Positions 17,347 through 26,184 of a DNA stretch of 64,000 nucleotides are shown one piece after another. The position numbers and the translations under genes were made by a program. Location of the stretch: positions 62,001 to 126,000 of the forward strand of contig JACJZA010000007.1 in assembly GCA_020635825.1 (NCBI GenBank). Reading direction: 5' to 3'. The notes below the pieces were generated by a model, which was not told the DNA's origin, did not search any database, and worked only from the letters and a program-made list of their open reading frames with translations. Each line of letters begins with the position of its first letter. The stretch's first letter is position 1. This DNA comes from Flavobacteriales bacterium. Lineage in GTDB: Bacteria > Bacteroidota > Bacteroidia > Flavobacteriales_E > Vicingaceae.

Positions 17347-18684
17347 TTGGACGATCCCGAACCGTATTTAAATTTTGTAACTCTTAATATTTTTCATCCA
17401 TTTTCTTATGAAACCTTAATTTATTTTTTGGTTTTAATTGTGTTGATTGTTTTTTCTGCATTGGTATCAGGTTCTGAAGTTGCTTTATTCTCTCTAACAC
17501 CCACCGAAAAAGATTTAATAAACAATTCTGAAGCTAAAACTCATGAGCGAGTGAGATTTTTATTAATTAAGCCTAAAAAATTATTGGCTACAATATTGAT
17601 TGCCAACAATTTTATTAATATCGCTATCATTCTTTTATCCACCATTACTATTGGTAATATTTTTAATTTAGAATTAATTCCTGATTGGGCGAATTTTCTT
17701 ATTCAAGCTATTGGAATTACCTTTATTATTCTTTTGTTTGGAGAAGTAATCCCTAAAGTTTACGCAACAAAACACGCACTAAATCTTGCTTGTTTTATGT
17801 CTACACCCCTTAATATTTTAGTAAAAGTATTTTCACCTATTAGTTTTATGCTAGTTAGTTCAACTAAAGTAATAGACAAGCGTGTTAAAAGGAAAAGTCA
17901 TGATATTACTGTTGAAGAATTATCACATGCACTTGATTTGACAGATGACATCACTAATGACAACGAAGAACATAAAATATTAAAAGGGATTGTAAAATTT
18001 GGTGAAACCAATGTTTCCGAAGTCATGAAAGCAAGAGTGAAGGTGATTGCAGTAGAAAAACAAACCCCTTTCTCTCAGATTATTGAAACCATTTTAAACT
18101 GTGGTCATTCTCGAATTCCTGTGTATGATGAGACTTTTGATAAGATTCTTGGAGTTTTATACATTAAAGACTTAATTCCTCACATTTCTAAAGGAGATGA
18201 ATTTGATTGGCTACCAATGATTCGTTCTCCATTTTTTGTGCCTGAAAATAAAAAACTAGATGATTTATTGAAAGAATTTCAAGAAAAGAAAATTCACTTA
18301 GCCATTGTGGTTGATGAATATGGAGGCACATCAGGTATTATCACTTTAGAAGATGTAATTGAAGAAATAGTTGGGGAAATAAGTGATGAATTTGATGAGG
18401 AAGATATTGTGTATTCTAAATTAGATGACAATACATACATTTTTGATGGTAATACTTTAATTAATGACCTTGCTAAAATCATTGAATTGGAAAATGAAGA
18501 CATTTTCAATGAAATGAAAAAAGAAGCCGACACTTTAGCTGGATTAATTATTGAAATTTCTGGAAAAATTCCTCAAAAAAATGAAAAAATAAATTTTAAA
18601 AATTTCAGTTTTATTATTGAAGCTTCAGATAAAAGAAGAGTCAAAAGAGTTAAACTGATAATTAATAAAATCAATGAAGAATAA
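17347..18684 (+). CDS. gldE: Gliding motility-associated membrane protein GldE (CNNM/CBS/CorC family)
   Basis: A 445-residue protein of the HlyC/CorC-CNNM family. Order: CNNM transmembrane domain (about 20-200, with LIVFSALVSGSEVALFSL), paired CBS domains (about 215-335, with KARVKVIAVEKQTPFSQI and HSRIPVYDE), and the CorC/HlyC C-terminal domain (about 350-440). GldE supports gliding motility together with GldD in flavobacteria; its molecular action is unclear, and family relatives transport or sense divalent cations. The start is a TTG at 17347 (MDDPEPYLN); no ATG lies nearby in frame. Its end overlaps gldD by 11 bases, as expected for this gene pair. Confidence 0.93.
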   Translation: MDDPEPYLNFVTLNIFHPFSYETLIYFLVLIVLIVFSALVSGSEVALFSLTPTEKDLINNSEAKTHERVRFLLIKPKKLLATILIANNFINIAIILLSTITIGNIFNLELIPDWANFLIQAIGITFIILLFGEVIPKVYATKHALNLACFMSTPLNILVKVFSPISFMLVSSTKVIDKRVKRKSHDITVEELSHALDLTDDITNDNEEHKILKGIVKFGETNVSEVMKARVKVIAVEKQTPFSQIIETILNCGHSRIPVYDETFDKILGVLYIKDLIPHISKGDEFDWLPMIRSPFFVPENKKLDDLLKEFQEKKIHLAIVVDEYGGTSGIITLEDVIEEIVGEISDEFDEEDIVYSKLDDNTYIFDGNTLINDLAKIIELENEDIFNEMKKEADTLAGLIIEISGKIPQKNEKINFKNFSFIIEASDKRRVKRVKLIINKINEE

Positions 18685-19252
18685 GTTTTACACTCCTTTT
18701 TTAATTCTTACATTTTTTCTTTTTGCTTGTGAAGGAGAGGTTTATACTCCTAAACCAAAAGGATATTTCAGAATTGATCTCCCTCAAAAAAGCTACCACA
18801 AAATTGAAAAAGATTGTCCTTTTACTTTTGAAATTCCTGATTATGCAGAAACGCAACAAGACCCAAAACACCCAAATAATCCTTGTTGGTTCAACATTGT
18901 TTTTCCATCGTTAAATGCCAGTATCTATTTAAGTTATAAGCCAGTAAATAATGATTTAGATGATTTCTTGGAAGATTCAAGAACTTTAGCATTTAAACAT
19001 ACTGTTAAAGCTACCAATATTGACCAAAAAATTATCAATGAACCTGATAAAAACATGTATGGTTTGGTTTACGACATTAAAGGGGATGCTGCCTCAGAAT
19101 ATCAATTTCACCTAACTGATAGTAACAATCATTTTTTAAGGGGATCATTATATTTCAATAATGTTCCCAACCAAGATTCCATCCAACCTGTATTGGACTT
19201 CGTGAAAGAAGATATAGAGCATTTATTTCATTCTTTCGAATGGAAAGAATAA
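18674..19252 (+). CDS. gldD: Gliding motility lipoprotein GldD
   Basis: A 192-residue lipoprotein with signal peptide and lipobox FFLFACEG (Cys near 15). The mature start VYTPKPKGYFRIDLPQKSY is the conserved GldD signature, and CWFNIVFPSLNASIYLSYKP follows. GldD is needed for gliding and probably for the type IX secretion and motility machinery. Overlap of its start with gldE implies coupled translation. It is the last gene of the mutY-ssb-gldE-gldD set. The next gene is convergent. Confidence 0.94.
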   Translation: MKNKFYTPFLILTFFLFACEGEVYTPKPKGYFRIDLPQKSYHKIEKDCPFTFEIPDYAETQQDPKHPNNPCWFNIVFPSLNASIYLSYKPVNNDLDDFLEDSRTLAFKHTVKATNIDQKIINEPDKNMYGLVYDIKGDAASEYQFHLTDSNNHFLRGSLYFNNVPNQDSIQPVLDFVKEDIEHLFHSFEWKE

Positions 19253-19259
19253 ATATGTT

Positions 19260-20282
19260 TTAAGCATTTTTTCTAAATGCATTCATCACATAAACTATTG
19301 ATGTCAATAAAAAAAATGCTCCTAATTGATGAGCCACTCCTAGCCATACCGGCACAGCATAAATGAGTGTAGCAATTCCTAAACAAAATTGCAACATAAC
19401 TGCACCAAGCAATAAATTCACTCCATTAACCTGTAATGTGTTTAATTCTAATTTTCTTGATTTTAACCAGAAATAAAAGATTAGCCCCAAAACAAAGTAT
19501 GCCAAATAACGATGAATAAATTGCACCCCCCCTATTCCTTCAACAAAATTTAACCACACAGGATTCATAGCTGTAACGGAACTGCTTATCCATTCTTCTC
19601 CCATTTTAGGCCAAGTATTCATAACAAATCCAGCATTTAAACCAGCCACAAAAGCACCATAAACAATTTGAATGATTGTTAATCCTAAAATAACAAACAA
19701 TATTTTTCTCATTTTGCTATGATTATTGTTGGAAACCTCAGGATAGATTAAGGTTAGAGCAACCCAAAAAGTATAGGCAAATGTTAAAAATGCTGTTATT
19801 AAATGTACTGCTAATCGGTAATGACTTACATCGGGATTATTAACTAATCCGCTTTTTACCATCCACCAACCAATGGCTCCCTGTAAACTACCCATAAAAA
19901 GTATTACAACACTTTGAAAAATAAGTTTTTTGGAAAGTTTTTTCTTTAACAGAAAATAAATAAATGGGACAATAAATACTATACCTATTAATCTTCCTAA
20001 AAGACGATGAAGATACTCCCAAAAAAAGATAGATTTAAATTCAGATAAAGTAAAATGAGTATTTACTTTTTGGTATTCTGGAAACTGTTTGTATTGCTCA
20101 AAAGTTTGTAACCATTCTGCTTCGTTTAAAGGAGGAATGGAACCCATGATTAATTTCCAATCTACCATCGATAACCCCGAATTGGTTAATCGTGTTATAC
20201 CACCTATTACAACCATTGCAAAAATTAAAAAGCAACCGGTAAGCAACCAAATAATAACGGGTTTGTTCGGATTATCTTTCAT
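19260..20282 (-). CDS. Heme A synthase (COX15/CtaA family)
   Basis: A membrane enzyme with about eight helices that oxidises the C8 methyl of heme O to make heme A for cytochrome oxidase. Diagnostic segments are VVIGGITRLTNSGLSMVDWK near residue 25, the EYLHRLLGRLIG segment with a heme-ligand His, HLITAFLTF in the middle, and FIHRYLAY and AHQLGAF in the second half, giving the paired His sites of both halves. The open frame extends further up to 20363, but those extra 27 residues are read out of a terminator hairpin. I therefore place the start at ATG 20282 (MKDNPNKPVI), giving 340 residues. No oxidase genes are adjacent. Confidence 0.93.
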   Translation of the reverse strand: MKDNPNKPVIIWLLTGCFLIFAMVVIGGITRLTNSGLSMVDWKLIMGSIPPLNEAEWLQTFEQYKQFPEYQKVNTHFTLSEFKSIFFWEYLHRLLGRLIGIVFIVPFIYFLLKKKLSKKLIFQSVVILFMGSLQGAIGWWMVKSGLVNNPDVSHYRLAVHLITAFLTFAYTFWVALTLIYPEVSNNNHSKMRKILFVILGLTIIQIVYGAFVAGLNAGFVMNTWPKMGEEWISSSVTAMNPVWLNFVEGIGGVQFIHRYLAYFVLGLIFYFWLKSRKLELNTLQVNGVNLLLGAVMLQFCLGIATLIYAVPVWLGVAHQLGAFFLLTSIVYVMNAFRKNA

Positions 20283-20323
20283 GCTAGAATTTTGAGTAAA
20301 ATTAATAAGATGATAGTAATTAG

Positions 20324-20353
20324 AAACAAAAAAGCCCGAACAAAATTCGGGCT
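20324..20353 (-). terminator. Rho-independent terminator of the metal-binding gene pair
   Basis: A 9-base perfect stem (20332-20340 with 20345-20353) and 4-base loop are followed on the minus strand by a T-rich run. It ends the transcript of the two HMA genes and lies just before the heme A synthase start. Confidence 0.85.
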
Positions 20354-20374
20354 TATAATTCATTTCATATTCAC

Positions 20375-20860
20375 TTATAGATTTTTAATTAGATAAGTGA
20401 ATAAGTTAGGTATTTCAATATTTTTAAGAGATACATTTGCATGTTGTGCAACACTTTCTTTATTTGCATCTTCTGTTTCTGTTTCAACATCTTCTACCGG
20501 CACTTCATCTTCCCAAGCAGATACTTTATATTGACCATCTGCAATGCTTTCAATTTTAGAAATTAAATTATTTTCCGAAACAATAGTTTTATCAAACTCA
20601 AAATGTGCTTTCCCTGATTCAAAATCTACAAAACTAGCTGTTACTCCTTCTATACTTCCAATTTCTTCTTCTATTGTTTTAGCACAACCCATTGCACACA
20701 CCATTCCATCAATTTTATAATCCGCCATCATTAAATTTTCAGCTGACACTTCAGCAGTTGGGTTTTCTGAAGGCTGTTCTTCCTCATTTTCTTTATTTCC
20801 GCCACAAGCGATTAACACAGTAAACAATGAAATAAAACCTAATTTAAAAATGCTTTTCAT
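20375..20860 (-). CDS. Lipoprotein with heavy-metal-associated (HMA) domain, CxxxC variant
   Basis: From the ATG at 20860 the protein has 161 residues: signal peptide with lipobox VLIACGG, a Glu/Asn-rich linker, then an HMA-like ferredoxin fold (about 45-115) with strand MADYKIDGMVCAMGCAKTI, the IEGVTASFVDFESGKAHFEF loop and strand, and an acidic tail. The metal motif is MVCAMGC, with three residues between the cysteines, not the standard CxxC. The start at 20860 leaves one base after the stop of the upstream HMA gene. A longer frame to 20890 overlaps that gene and is less likely. A periplasmic or outer-membrane copper-handling role is inferred from the domain and from nearby heme A synthase. 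Confidence 0.85.
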   Translation of the reverse strand: MKSIFKLGFISLFTVLIACGGNKENEEEQPSENPTAEVSAENLMMADYKIDGMVCAMGCAKTIEEEIGSIEGVTASFVDFESGKAHFEFDKTIVSENNLISKIESIADGQYKVSAWEDEVPVEDVETETEDANKESVAQHANVSLKNIEIPNLFTYLIKNL

Positions 20861-20861
20861 T

Positions 20862-21065
20862 TTATTTTGCTTTATAAATTTCTGAATCATTAATAATTTG
20901 TTTCAAAGCTTCAACAGAAATTTTGCTTTCATTAAACTCTACTTCTGCATTATCAGGTAATGAAACATTCACATATTCAACCCCATCAACTTCTTTTAAA
21001 ATGTTACTTACAGCATTTACACAATGCCCACAACTCATTCCTTCTATTTGTAAAGTAGTTTTCAT
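20862..21065 (-). CDS. Small HMA-domain metal chaperone (CopZ-like)
   Basis: A 67-residue single HMA domain: TLQIEGMSCGHCVNAVSNIL with the classic GMSCGHC copper-binding site near residues 9-15, EVDGVEYVNVSLPDNAEVEF, and a C-terminal helix. It has no signal peptide, so it acts in the cytoplasm as a copper(I) or similar metal carrier. It is directly followed by the lipoprotein with the second HMA domain. No P-type ATPase is in the window. Confidence 0.92.
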   Translation of the reverse strand: MKTTLQIEGMSCGHCVNAVSNILKEVDGVEYVNVSLPDNAEVEFNESKISVEALKQIINDSEIYKAK

Positions 21066-21131
21066 TTTAAATAATAAACAAAATTAACAAAAATAGAATC
21101 AATAAACTTACTTTTGGCGCAATTCTTTAAG

Positions 21132-22019
21132 ATGCAATTTTTTGATTTAAGCAAAGCTTTTTGGCAGTGGATTACATTGCTTTTTCTCGCTTTTATTTGG
21201 GGAAGTTCTTTTATTTTAATGAAAAGAGGTCTTTCCGTTTATTCCCATAATGAAGTTGCTACGCTCAGAATGGTGATATCATTCATATGCTTATCACCTA
21301 TCATTATTGCCAACCTAAAAAAAGTAGACAAGAAATATTACAAATATTTATTTGCCGTAGGAATGTTTGGCAACGGAATCCCAGCATTTTTATTTACCAA
21401 AGCCGAGACAGGGATTTCAAGTTCCTTAGCAGGAATGTTAAATTCTCTTGTTCCTCTTTTTACTATACTTTTAGGGATTTTTATTTTTAAAATAACAACC
21501 AACAAGCTCAAATTTATTGGTGTATTTATTGGTTTAATTGGAGCCATTACTCTGCTTTCATCAAAAGGACTAAATATTAAAAACACAGAAATTACTTATG
21601 GTTTTTATGTAGTATTAGCTACCATCTGTTATGCTACCTCTGTAAATATGATAAAAAAGTACCTGCAAGATGTAAATGCATTAGTAGTTTCGTCTTTTGC
21701 ATTTTTGTTTATAGGTCCACCTCTTACCATTTATCTCTTTTTTACAGATTTTATTCCTACTACTCTTACCAATCCTGAAGCTGGTAACGCTTTATTTTAT
21801 ATCGGGTTACTCTCCATTTTTGGCACCGCTATTTCTTTGATTCTTTTTAATTTGCTTGTAAAACATACTACTGCTTTATTCGCTTCCACTGTAACCTATT
21901 TAATACCCATTTTTGCTATTTTTTGGGGAATAATTGATGGGGAAGTAGTACATTTCATACAAATTTTAGGAGTCATCGTAATTCTTTTGGGAATATTCTT
22001 TATAAACCGATTTAAATAA
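21132..22019 (+). CDS. EamA/DMT-family transporter
   Basis: A polytopic protein of about ten helices with two EamA repeats: LLFLAFIWGSSFILMKRGL near the start is the family signature, and GFYVVLATICYATSVNMIKKY opens the second half. Substrates of the family include metabolites and amino acids; none can be assigned here. An open frame exists from TTG 21114, but ATG 21132 (MQFFDLSKAFW) is the preferred start, giving 295 residues. It is divergent from the HMA genes. Confidence 0.9.
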   Translation: MQFFDLSKAFWQWITLLFLAFIWGSSFILMKRGLSVYSHNEVATLRMVISFICLSPIIIANLKKVDKKYYKYLFAVGMFGNGIPAFLFTKAETGISSSLAGMLNSLVPLFTILLGIFIFKITTNKLKFIGVFIGLIGAITLLSSKGLNIKNTEITYGFYVVLATICYATSVNMIKKYLQDVNALVVSSFAFLFIGPPLTIYLFFTDFIPTTLTNPEAGNALFYIGLLSIFGTAISLILFNLLVKHTTALFASTVTYLIPIFAIFWGIIDGEVVHFIQILGVIVILLGIFFINRFK

Positions 22020-22088
22020 AGGATTTTTCCACAATCAAAATTTCATAAAAAAAAGTAATATATAAATAGTTAAACAGGCTATTATTTA

Positions 22089-22096
22089 TACCTTTG
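22089..22096 (+). promoter_or_regulatory. Putative -7 promoter box of pyrG
   Basis: TACCTTTG is an exact TAnnTTTG match, followed by CACC, 30 bases before the pyrG ATG. The -33 element is not clear. Confidence 0.5.
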
Positions 22097-22126
22097 CACC
22101 TTTGTTTTTCAGTATAAAAAAAACGT

Positions 22127-23767
22127 ATGCCATCTTCAACAAAATACATTTTCGTAACAGGCGGAGTTACATCATCATTGGGAAAGGGAATTATTGCAGC
22201 ATCTTTAGCAAAATTACTTCAAGCTAGAGGTTACTCTGTAACCATTCAAAAACTTGACCCCTACATTAATGTTGATCCAGGAACCTTAAACCCATACGAA
22301 CATGGAGAATGTTTTGTCACAGAAGACGGTGCTGAAACAGATTTAGATTTAGGTCATTATGAGCGTTTTTTAAACGTTCCTACTTCTCAAGCCAACAATG
22401 TTACAACCGGAAGAATATATCAGCACGTAATTAATAAAGAACGAGAAGGTGCATATCTAGGAAAAACTGTACAAGTAATTCCTCATATTACTGATGAAAT
22501 CAAAAGAAGAATTGCTCTTTTAGGAGAAACCGGAAATTATGATATTGTAATCACTGAGATTGGTGGAACAGTTGGTGATATCGAATCTCTTCCATACATT
22601 GAAGCAGTTAGACAATTAAAATGGGAGCCTGATTTTGATTGCATAGTACTTCATTTAACATTAGTACCTTACCTGGCTACTTCTGGTGAGTTAAAAACCA
22701 AACCTACTCAACATTCAGTTAAATCCCTTTTAGAATCTGGCGTTCAACCAGATATTTTAGCACTTAGAACAGAGCATAAATTACCAAAAGATGTAAAAGA
22801 AAAAGTAGCTCTTTTTTGTAACATTTCCCCGAAAGCTGTTATCGAAGCAATAGATGCTGAAACTATCTATGATGTTCCAATTTTAATGGAAGATGAAAAA
22901 CTAGATAAAGTAGTACTTGATAAACTTGGACTACCCTATGGTAAAGAACCGGAAATGTTAGCTTGGAAAGAGTTTTTGTTTAAGTTTAAAAATCCCAAAA
23001 GTCAGGTTAATATCGGCATCATCGGTAAGTATATTGAATTGAAAGATTCTTACAAATCCATTACTGAATCAATTATTCATGCAGGAACAATAAACCAAAT
23101 CAATGTTAATTTAGTTTGGATTCATTCTGAAGATATTGATGAAAAAAATGCTGATTCTTTACTTAAAAACTTAGATGGGATACTTGTTGCTCCAGGATTT
23201 GGAGAAAGAGGAATAGAAGGAAAGGTAACAACAGTAAAATATGCTCGTCAAAACAAAATACCATTTTTAGGAATATGTTTAGGTATGCAATGTGCTGTAA
23301 TTGAATTTGGAAGAAATGTTCTTGGTTTTAATGATGCTCATTCAACTGAAATGTATCCTGCAACTCCATACCCTGTTATTTACTTAATGGAAGAACAAAG
23401 AGGTATAGTAAATAAAGGAGGGACAATGAGATTAGGTGCTTATCCATGTAAGGTTGAAAACAATTCTAAAGCACATGAAGCCTATAAAGAAAGTGTAATA
23501 TCAGAAAGACATAGACACAGGTATGAATTTAACAACAAGTACTTAGCTGAATATGAAAAAGCCGGAATGAAAGCTACCGGAATAAATCCTGAAAACAATT
23601 TAGTTGAGATTGTTGAAATTCCTAATCACCCTTGGTTTGTGGGGGTTCAATTCCATCCTGAATACAAAAGTACAGTTACCAAACCTCACCCACTTTTTGT
23701 TGACTTTGTAAAAGCAACACTTCAATTAAAAGAATCTAAAAAGACCACTGCGGTTTTAAACAATTAA
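22127..23767 (+). CDS. pyrG: CTP synthase
   Basis: A 546-residue enzyme that converts UTP to CTP using ATP and glutamine. The synthetase domain (about 1-270) opens FVTGGVTSSLGKGI and holds LDPYINVDPGTLNPYEHGECFVTEDGAE split over conserved loops. The class I glutaminase domain (about 300-535) has the nucleophile in GICLGMQC (Cys near 384) and the His-Glu pair in FHPEYKS. Length and motifs are standard. It precedes yidC by 9 bases. Confidence 0.98.
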   Translation: MPSSTKYIFVTGGVTSSLGKGIIAASLAKLLQARGYSVTIQKLDPYINVDPGTLNPYEHGECFVTEDGAETDLDLGHYERFLNVPTSQANNVTTGRIYQHVINKEREGAYLGKTVQVIPHITDEIKRRIALLGETGNYDIVITEIGGTVGDIESLPYIEAVRQLKWEPDFDCIVLHLTLVPYLATSGELKTKPTQHSVKSLLESGVQPDILALRTEHKLPKDVKEKVALFCNISPKAVIEAIDAETIYDVPILMEDEKLDKVVLDKLGLPYGKEPEMLAWKEFLFKFKNPKSQVNIGIIGKYIELKDSYKSITESIIHAGTINQINVNLVWIHSEDIDEKNADSLLKNLDGILVAPGFGERGIEGKVTTVKYARQNKIPFLGICLGMQCAVIEFGRNVLGFNDAHSTEMYPATPYPVIYLMEEQRGIVNKGGTMRLGAYPCKVENNSKAHEAYKESVISERHRHRYEFNNKYLAEYEKAGMKATGINPENNLVEIVEIPNHPWFVGVQFHPEYKSTVTKPHPLFVDFVKATLQLKESKKTTAVLNN

Positions 23768-23776
23768 TAGAATTAA

Positions 23777-25690
23777 ATGAGTAAAAAAGGATTAGACAGA
23801 AACTCCATAATTGGCCTTGTTATTATTGGTGTTATTTTATTGGTATTTAGCTACATAACAAGCCCATCTGAAGAAGAACTTGAAAAGCAAAGAATTGCCG
23901 AATCAAAAAAAACAGAGCAATTAAAGGACGATAAATCAATTGAATCTAACCCTGCTGACAAAACTGTTATAGAAGAATCAAAAACTACAGATAGCACACA
24001 AAACATATTAAATGATTCATTACAAAACATTGAATTATTAGCCCAATATGGCCCTTTTGTAGATGCTAGTAAAGGAGAAAAAAAAGATTTCACATTAGAA
24101 AATGAAAAAGTTAAAATTACTTTCACCAACATAGGTGGTAGAGTTTCTTCTGTTGAACTAAAAGAATTTCATACTTACGATTCACTTCCTTTAATTTTAT
24201 TTGATGAGGATTCATCAAGATTTAATTTAGAATTAACCATTCCTGGTATTACCGGCGGAAACAGTATCAGACAAATAAATACTGAAAATTTATTTTTTGA
24301 AGTTCATAATCAAACAGCTTCATCTGTTGCATTAAGACTATATAGTAATGATAAAAATCAATACATTGAATTTAATTATTCATTAGCAGAAAATTCCTAT
24401 TTATTAGATTACACAATTAATACTTATGGATTTGACAAAATGCTTTCACCCCACTCTAATTTATTTATGAATTGGAGTATGTTAACTCCTAATCAGGAGA
24501 AAACCATTGAAAATCAAAAACAAAAAAGCACCATTTATTATCGATACAACAAAGGTGAGGTTGATTACATTAATGAAATGAAATTTGAAGAAGAAACACT
24601 TGAGGCTTCCGTAGATTGGATTATGTTTAAGCAACAATACTTCAATTCCACATTGATTAGTAAAGGTGAACCTTTTTTAAATACTGACGGAAAAATAAAA
24701 ACAACCGAATTAGCACAAAGTTCTAACTACGTTCAAGGAATGTCAACAGCTCTTACCATTCCTTTTAATGGAGGTAATCAAGAGTCTTTTCCAATGCAAT
24801 TTTATTTTGGACCAAACAAATATGAAATTTTAAAAGACATGGAAATTGGCTTAGATGAAACCATGAACTATGGATGGGGAATTTTTGGATGGGTAAATGC
24901 CATTTTAGTGAGACCAGCATTTGCTATGCTTAACCAAACCGGTATGAACATAGGGATTGTTATTTTATTGTTGACTTTTATTATCAAATTGGTTCTTTTT
25001 CCTATTACATGGAAAACCTATTTAAGTAGTGCAAAAATGAGGGTTTTAAAACCTGAAATTGATGCTTTAAAAGAAAAGATTACCGATAAAATGAAGTTGC
25101 AACAAGCAACAATGGCACTATATAGACAAACCGGAGTAAATCCTCTTGCTGGATGTATACCAATGTTAATTCAAATGCCTATTTTATTTGCATTGTTCCG
25201 TTTTTTTCCTGCTACTTTCGATTTAAGACAACAAAGTTTTCTTTGGGCTGAAGATTTATCAACTTATGATTCAGTTTATGATTTAGGTTTTAATATACCA
25301 TTATATGGAGATCACGTGAGTTTGTTTACTTTATTAATGGCTATTTCTATGATTTTTTATACTAAAGCAAATAGTCAGATGACCTCAGGAGCAGGAATGG
25401 ATGGTGCTATGGCAAGTCAAATGAAAATAATGACCTACTTAATGCCTGTAATGATGTTGTTCTTCTTTAATAGTTACGCAGCAGGATTGAGTTATTATTA
25501 TTTAATCGCAAATGTTATTACAATTGCACAACAGTTTGTTATTCGTAAATGGATTGTTGATGAGAATAAAGTTCTAGCAAAATTACAAGCTAACAAAGCA
25601 AAACCTAAGAAAAAATCAGGGTTTGCAGCTAAATTGGAGCAAAAAATGAAAGAAGCTCAACAAATTCAGCAGCAACGTAATAAAAAATAA
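23777..25690 (+). CDS. yidC: Membrane protein insertase YidC
   Basis: A 637-residue Gram-negative-type YidC. It has an N-terminal helix (about 10-27), a charged linker, a large periplasmic beta domain (about 85-355), and the conserved insertase core (about 375-590) with LLTFIIKLVLFPITWKTY, the Arg-bearing CIPMLIQMPILFALFRFF segment, and the last two helices around MKIMTYLMPVMMLFFFNSYAAGLSYYYL. The C-terminus is basic, fitting ribosome contact. It overlaps the next gene by one base (TAATG). Confidence 0.97.
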   Translation: MSKKGLDRNSIIGLVIIGVILLVFSYITSPSEEELEKQRIAESKKTEQLKDDKSIESNPADKTVIEESKTTDSTQNILNDSLQNIELLAQYGPFVDASKGEKKDFTLENEKVKITFTNIGGRVSSVELKEFHTYDSLPLILFDEDSSRFNLELTIPGITGGNSIRQINTENLFFEVHNQTASSVALRLYSNDKNQYIEFNYSLAENSYLLDYTINTYGFDKMLSPHSNLFMNWSMLTPNQEKTIENQKQKSTIYYRYNKGEVDYINEMKFEEETLEASVDWIMFKQQYFNSTLISKGEPFLNTDGKIKTTELAQSSNYVQGMSTALTIPFNGGNQESFPMQFYFGPNKYEILKDMEIGLDETMNYGWGIFGWVNAILVRPAFAMLNQTGMNIGIVILLLTFIIKLVLFPITWKTYLSSAKMRVLKPEIDALKEKITDKMKLQQATMALYRQTGVNPLAGCIPMLIQMPILFALFRFFPATFDLRQQSFLWAEDLSTYDSVYDLGFNIPLYGDHVSLFTLLMAISMIFYTKANSQMTSGAGMDGAMASQMKIMTYLMPVMMLFFFNSYAAGLSYYYLIANVITIAQQFVIRKWIVDENKVLAKLQANKAKPKKKSGFAAKLEQKMKEAQQIQQQRNKK

Positions 25691-26151
25691 TGAATATTTC
25701 TCTTAAAATAATGGTTGTGCTCTTTGTATTTGTCTCGTGCAAACAAACCAAAATTACTGAAACTCCATTAGCCCCTCATTTGTTTGTTAGCATGAGTAAA
25801 ACACCTTGCTACGGACAGTGCCCTGTTTATTCATTTGAACTTTTTTCTGACGGAACTATAGATTTCACAGGGAAACGTTTTGTGAAATTTGAAGGTCATT
25901 ATAAAGGACAAATTAGTGATGAACAAATTCACTTAATCAAAGAACAAATAAAATCTACTAATTTTTTTGAATTAGAATCGAAATACGATTCAAAAGCTAC
26001 AGATATACCTACTTGTATTATTCAGGTTGTTATAGAGGAGCAAAACAAAACCATTACTGACCGTATGGGTGCTCCAAAAGAATTAAAAGAACTAGAAAAA
26101 ATGATTGAAGAAATAGTGTTAAATTCCAAAATGGAAAAAGTTGAAGAATAA
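25690..26151 (+). CDS. DUF6438-type lipoprotein
   Basis: A 153-residue lipoprotein: hydrophobic leader with lipobox FVFVSCKQ (Cys near 17), then MSKTPCYGQCPVYSFELFSDG, where the paired Cys of PCYGQCPVY and the following acidic DGT define the DUF6438 pattern as I know it. The domain's function is unknown. The A of its ATG is the last base of the yidC stop, so translation is probably coupled. Confidence 0.75.
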   Translation: MNISLKIMVVLFVFVSCKQTKITETPLAPHLFVSMSKTPCYGQCPVYSFELFSDGTIDFTGKRFVKFEGHYKGQISDEQIHLIKEQIKSTNFFELESKYDSKATDIPTCIIQVVIEEQNKTITDRMGAPKELKELEKMIEEIVLNSKMEKVEE

Positions 26152-26184
26152 AGCACTACATTTGAAAGACTATTTTTATTGAAA

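Noticed and set aside
20283..20363. N-terminal extension of heme A synthase (27 residues)
   Set aside because: It is translated from a terminator hairpin and its flank; the conserved protein starts at 20282.
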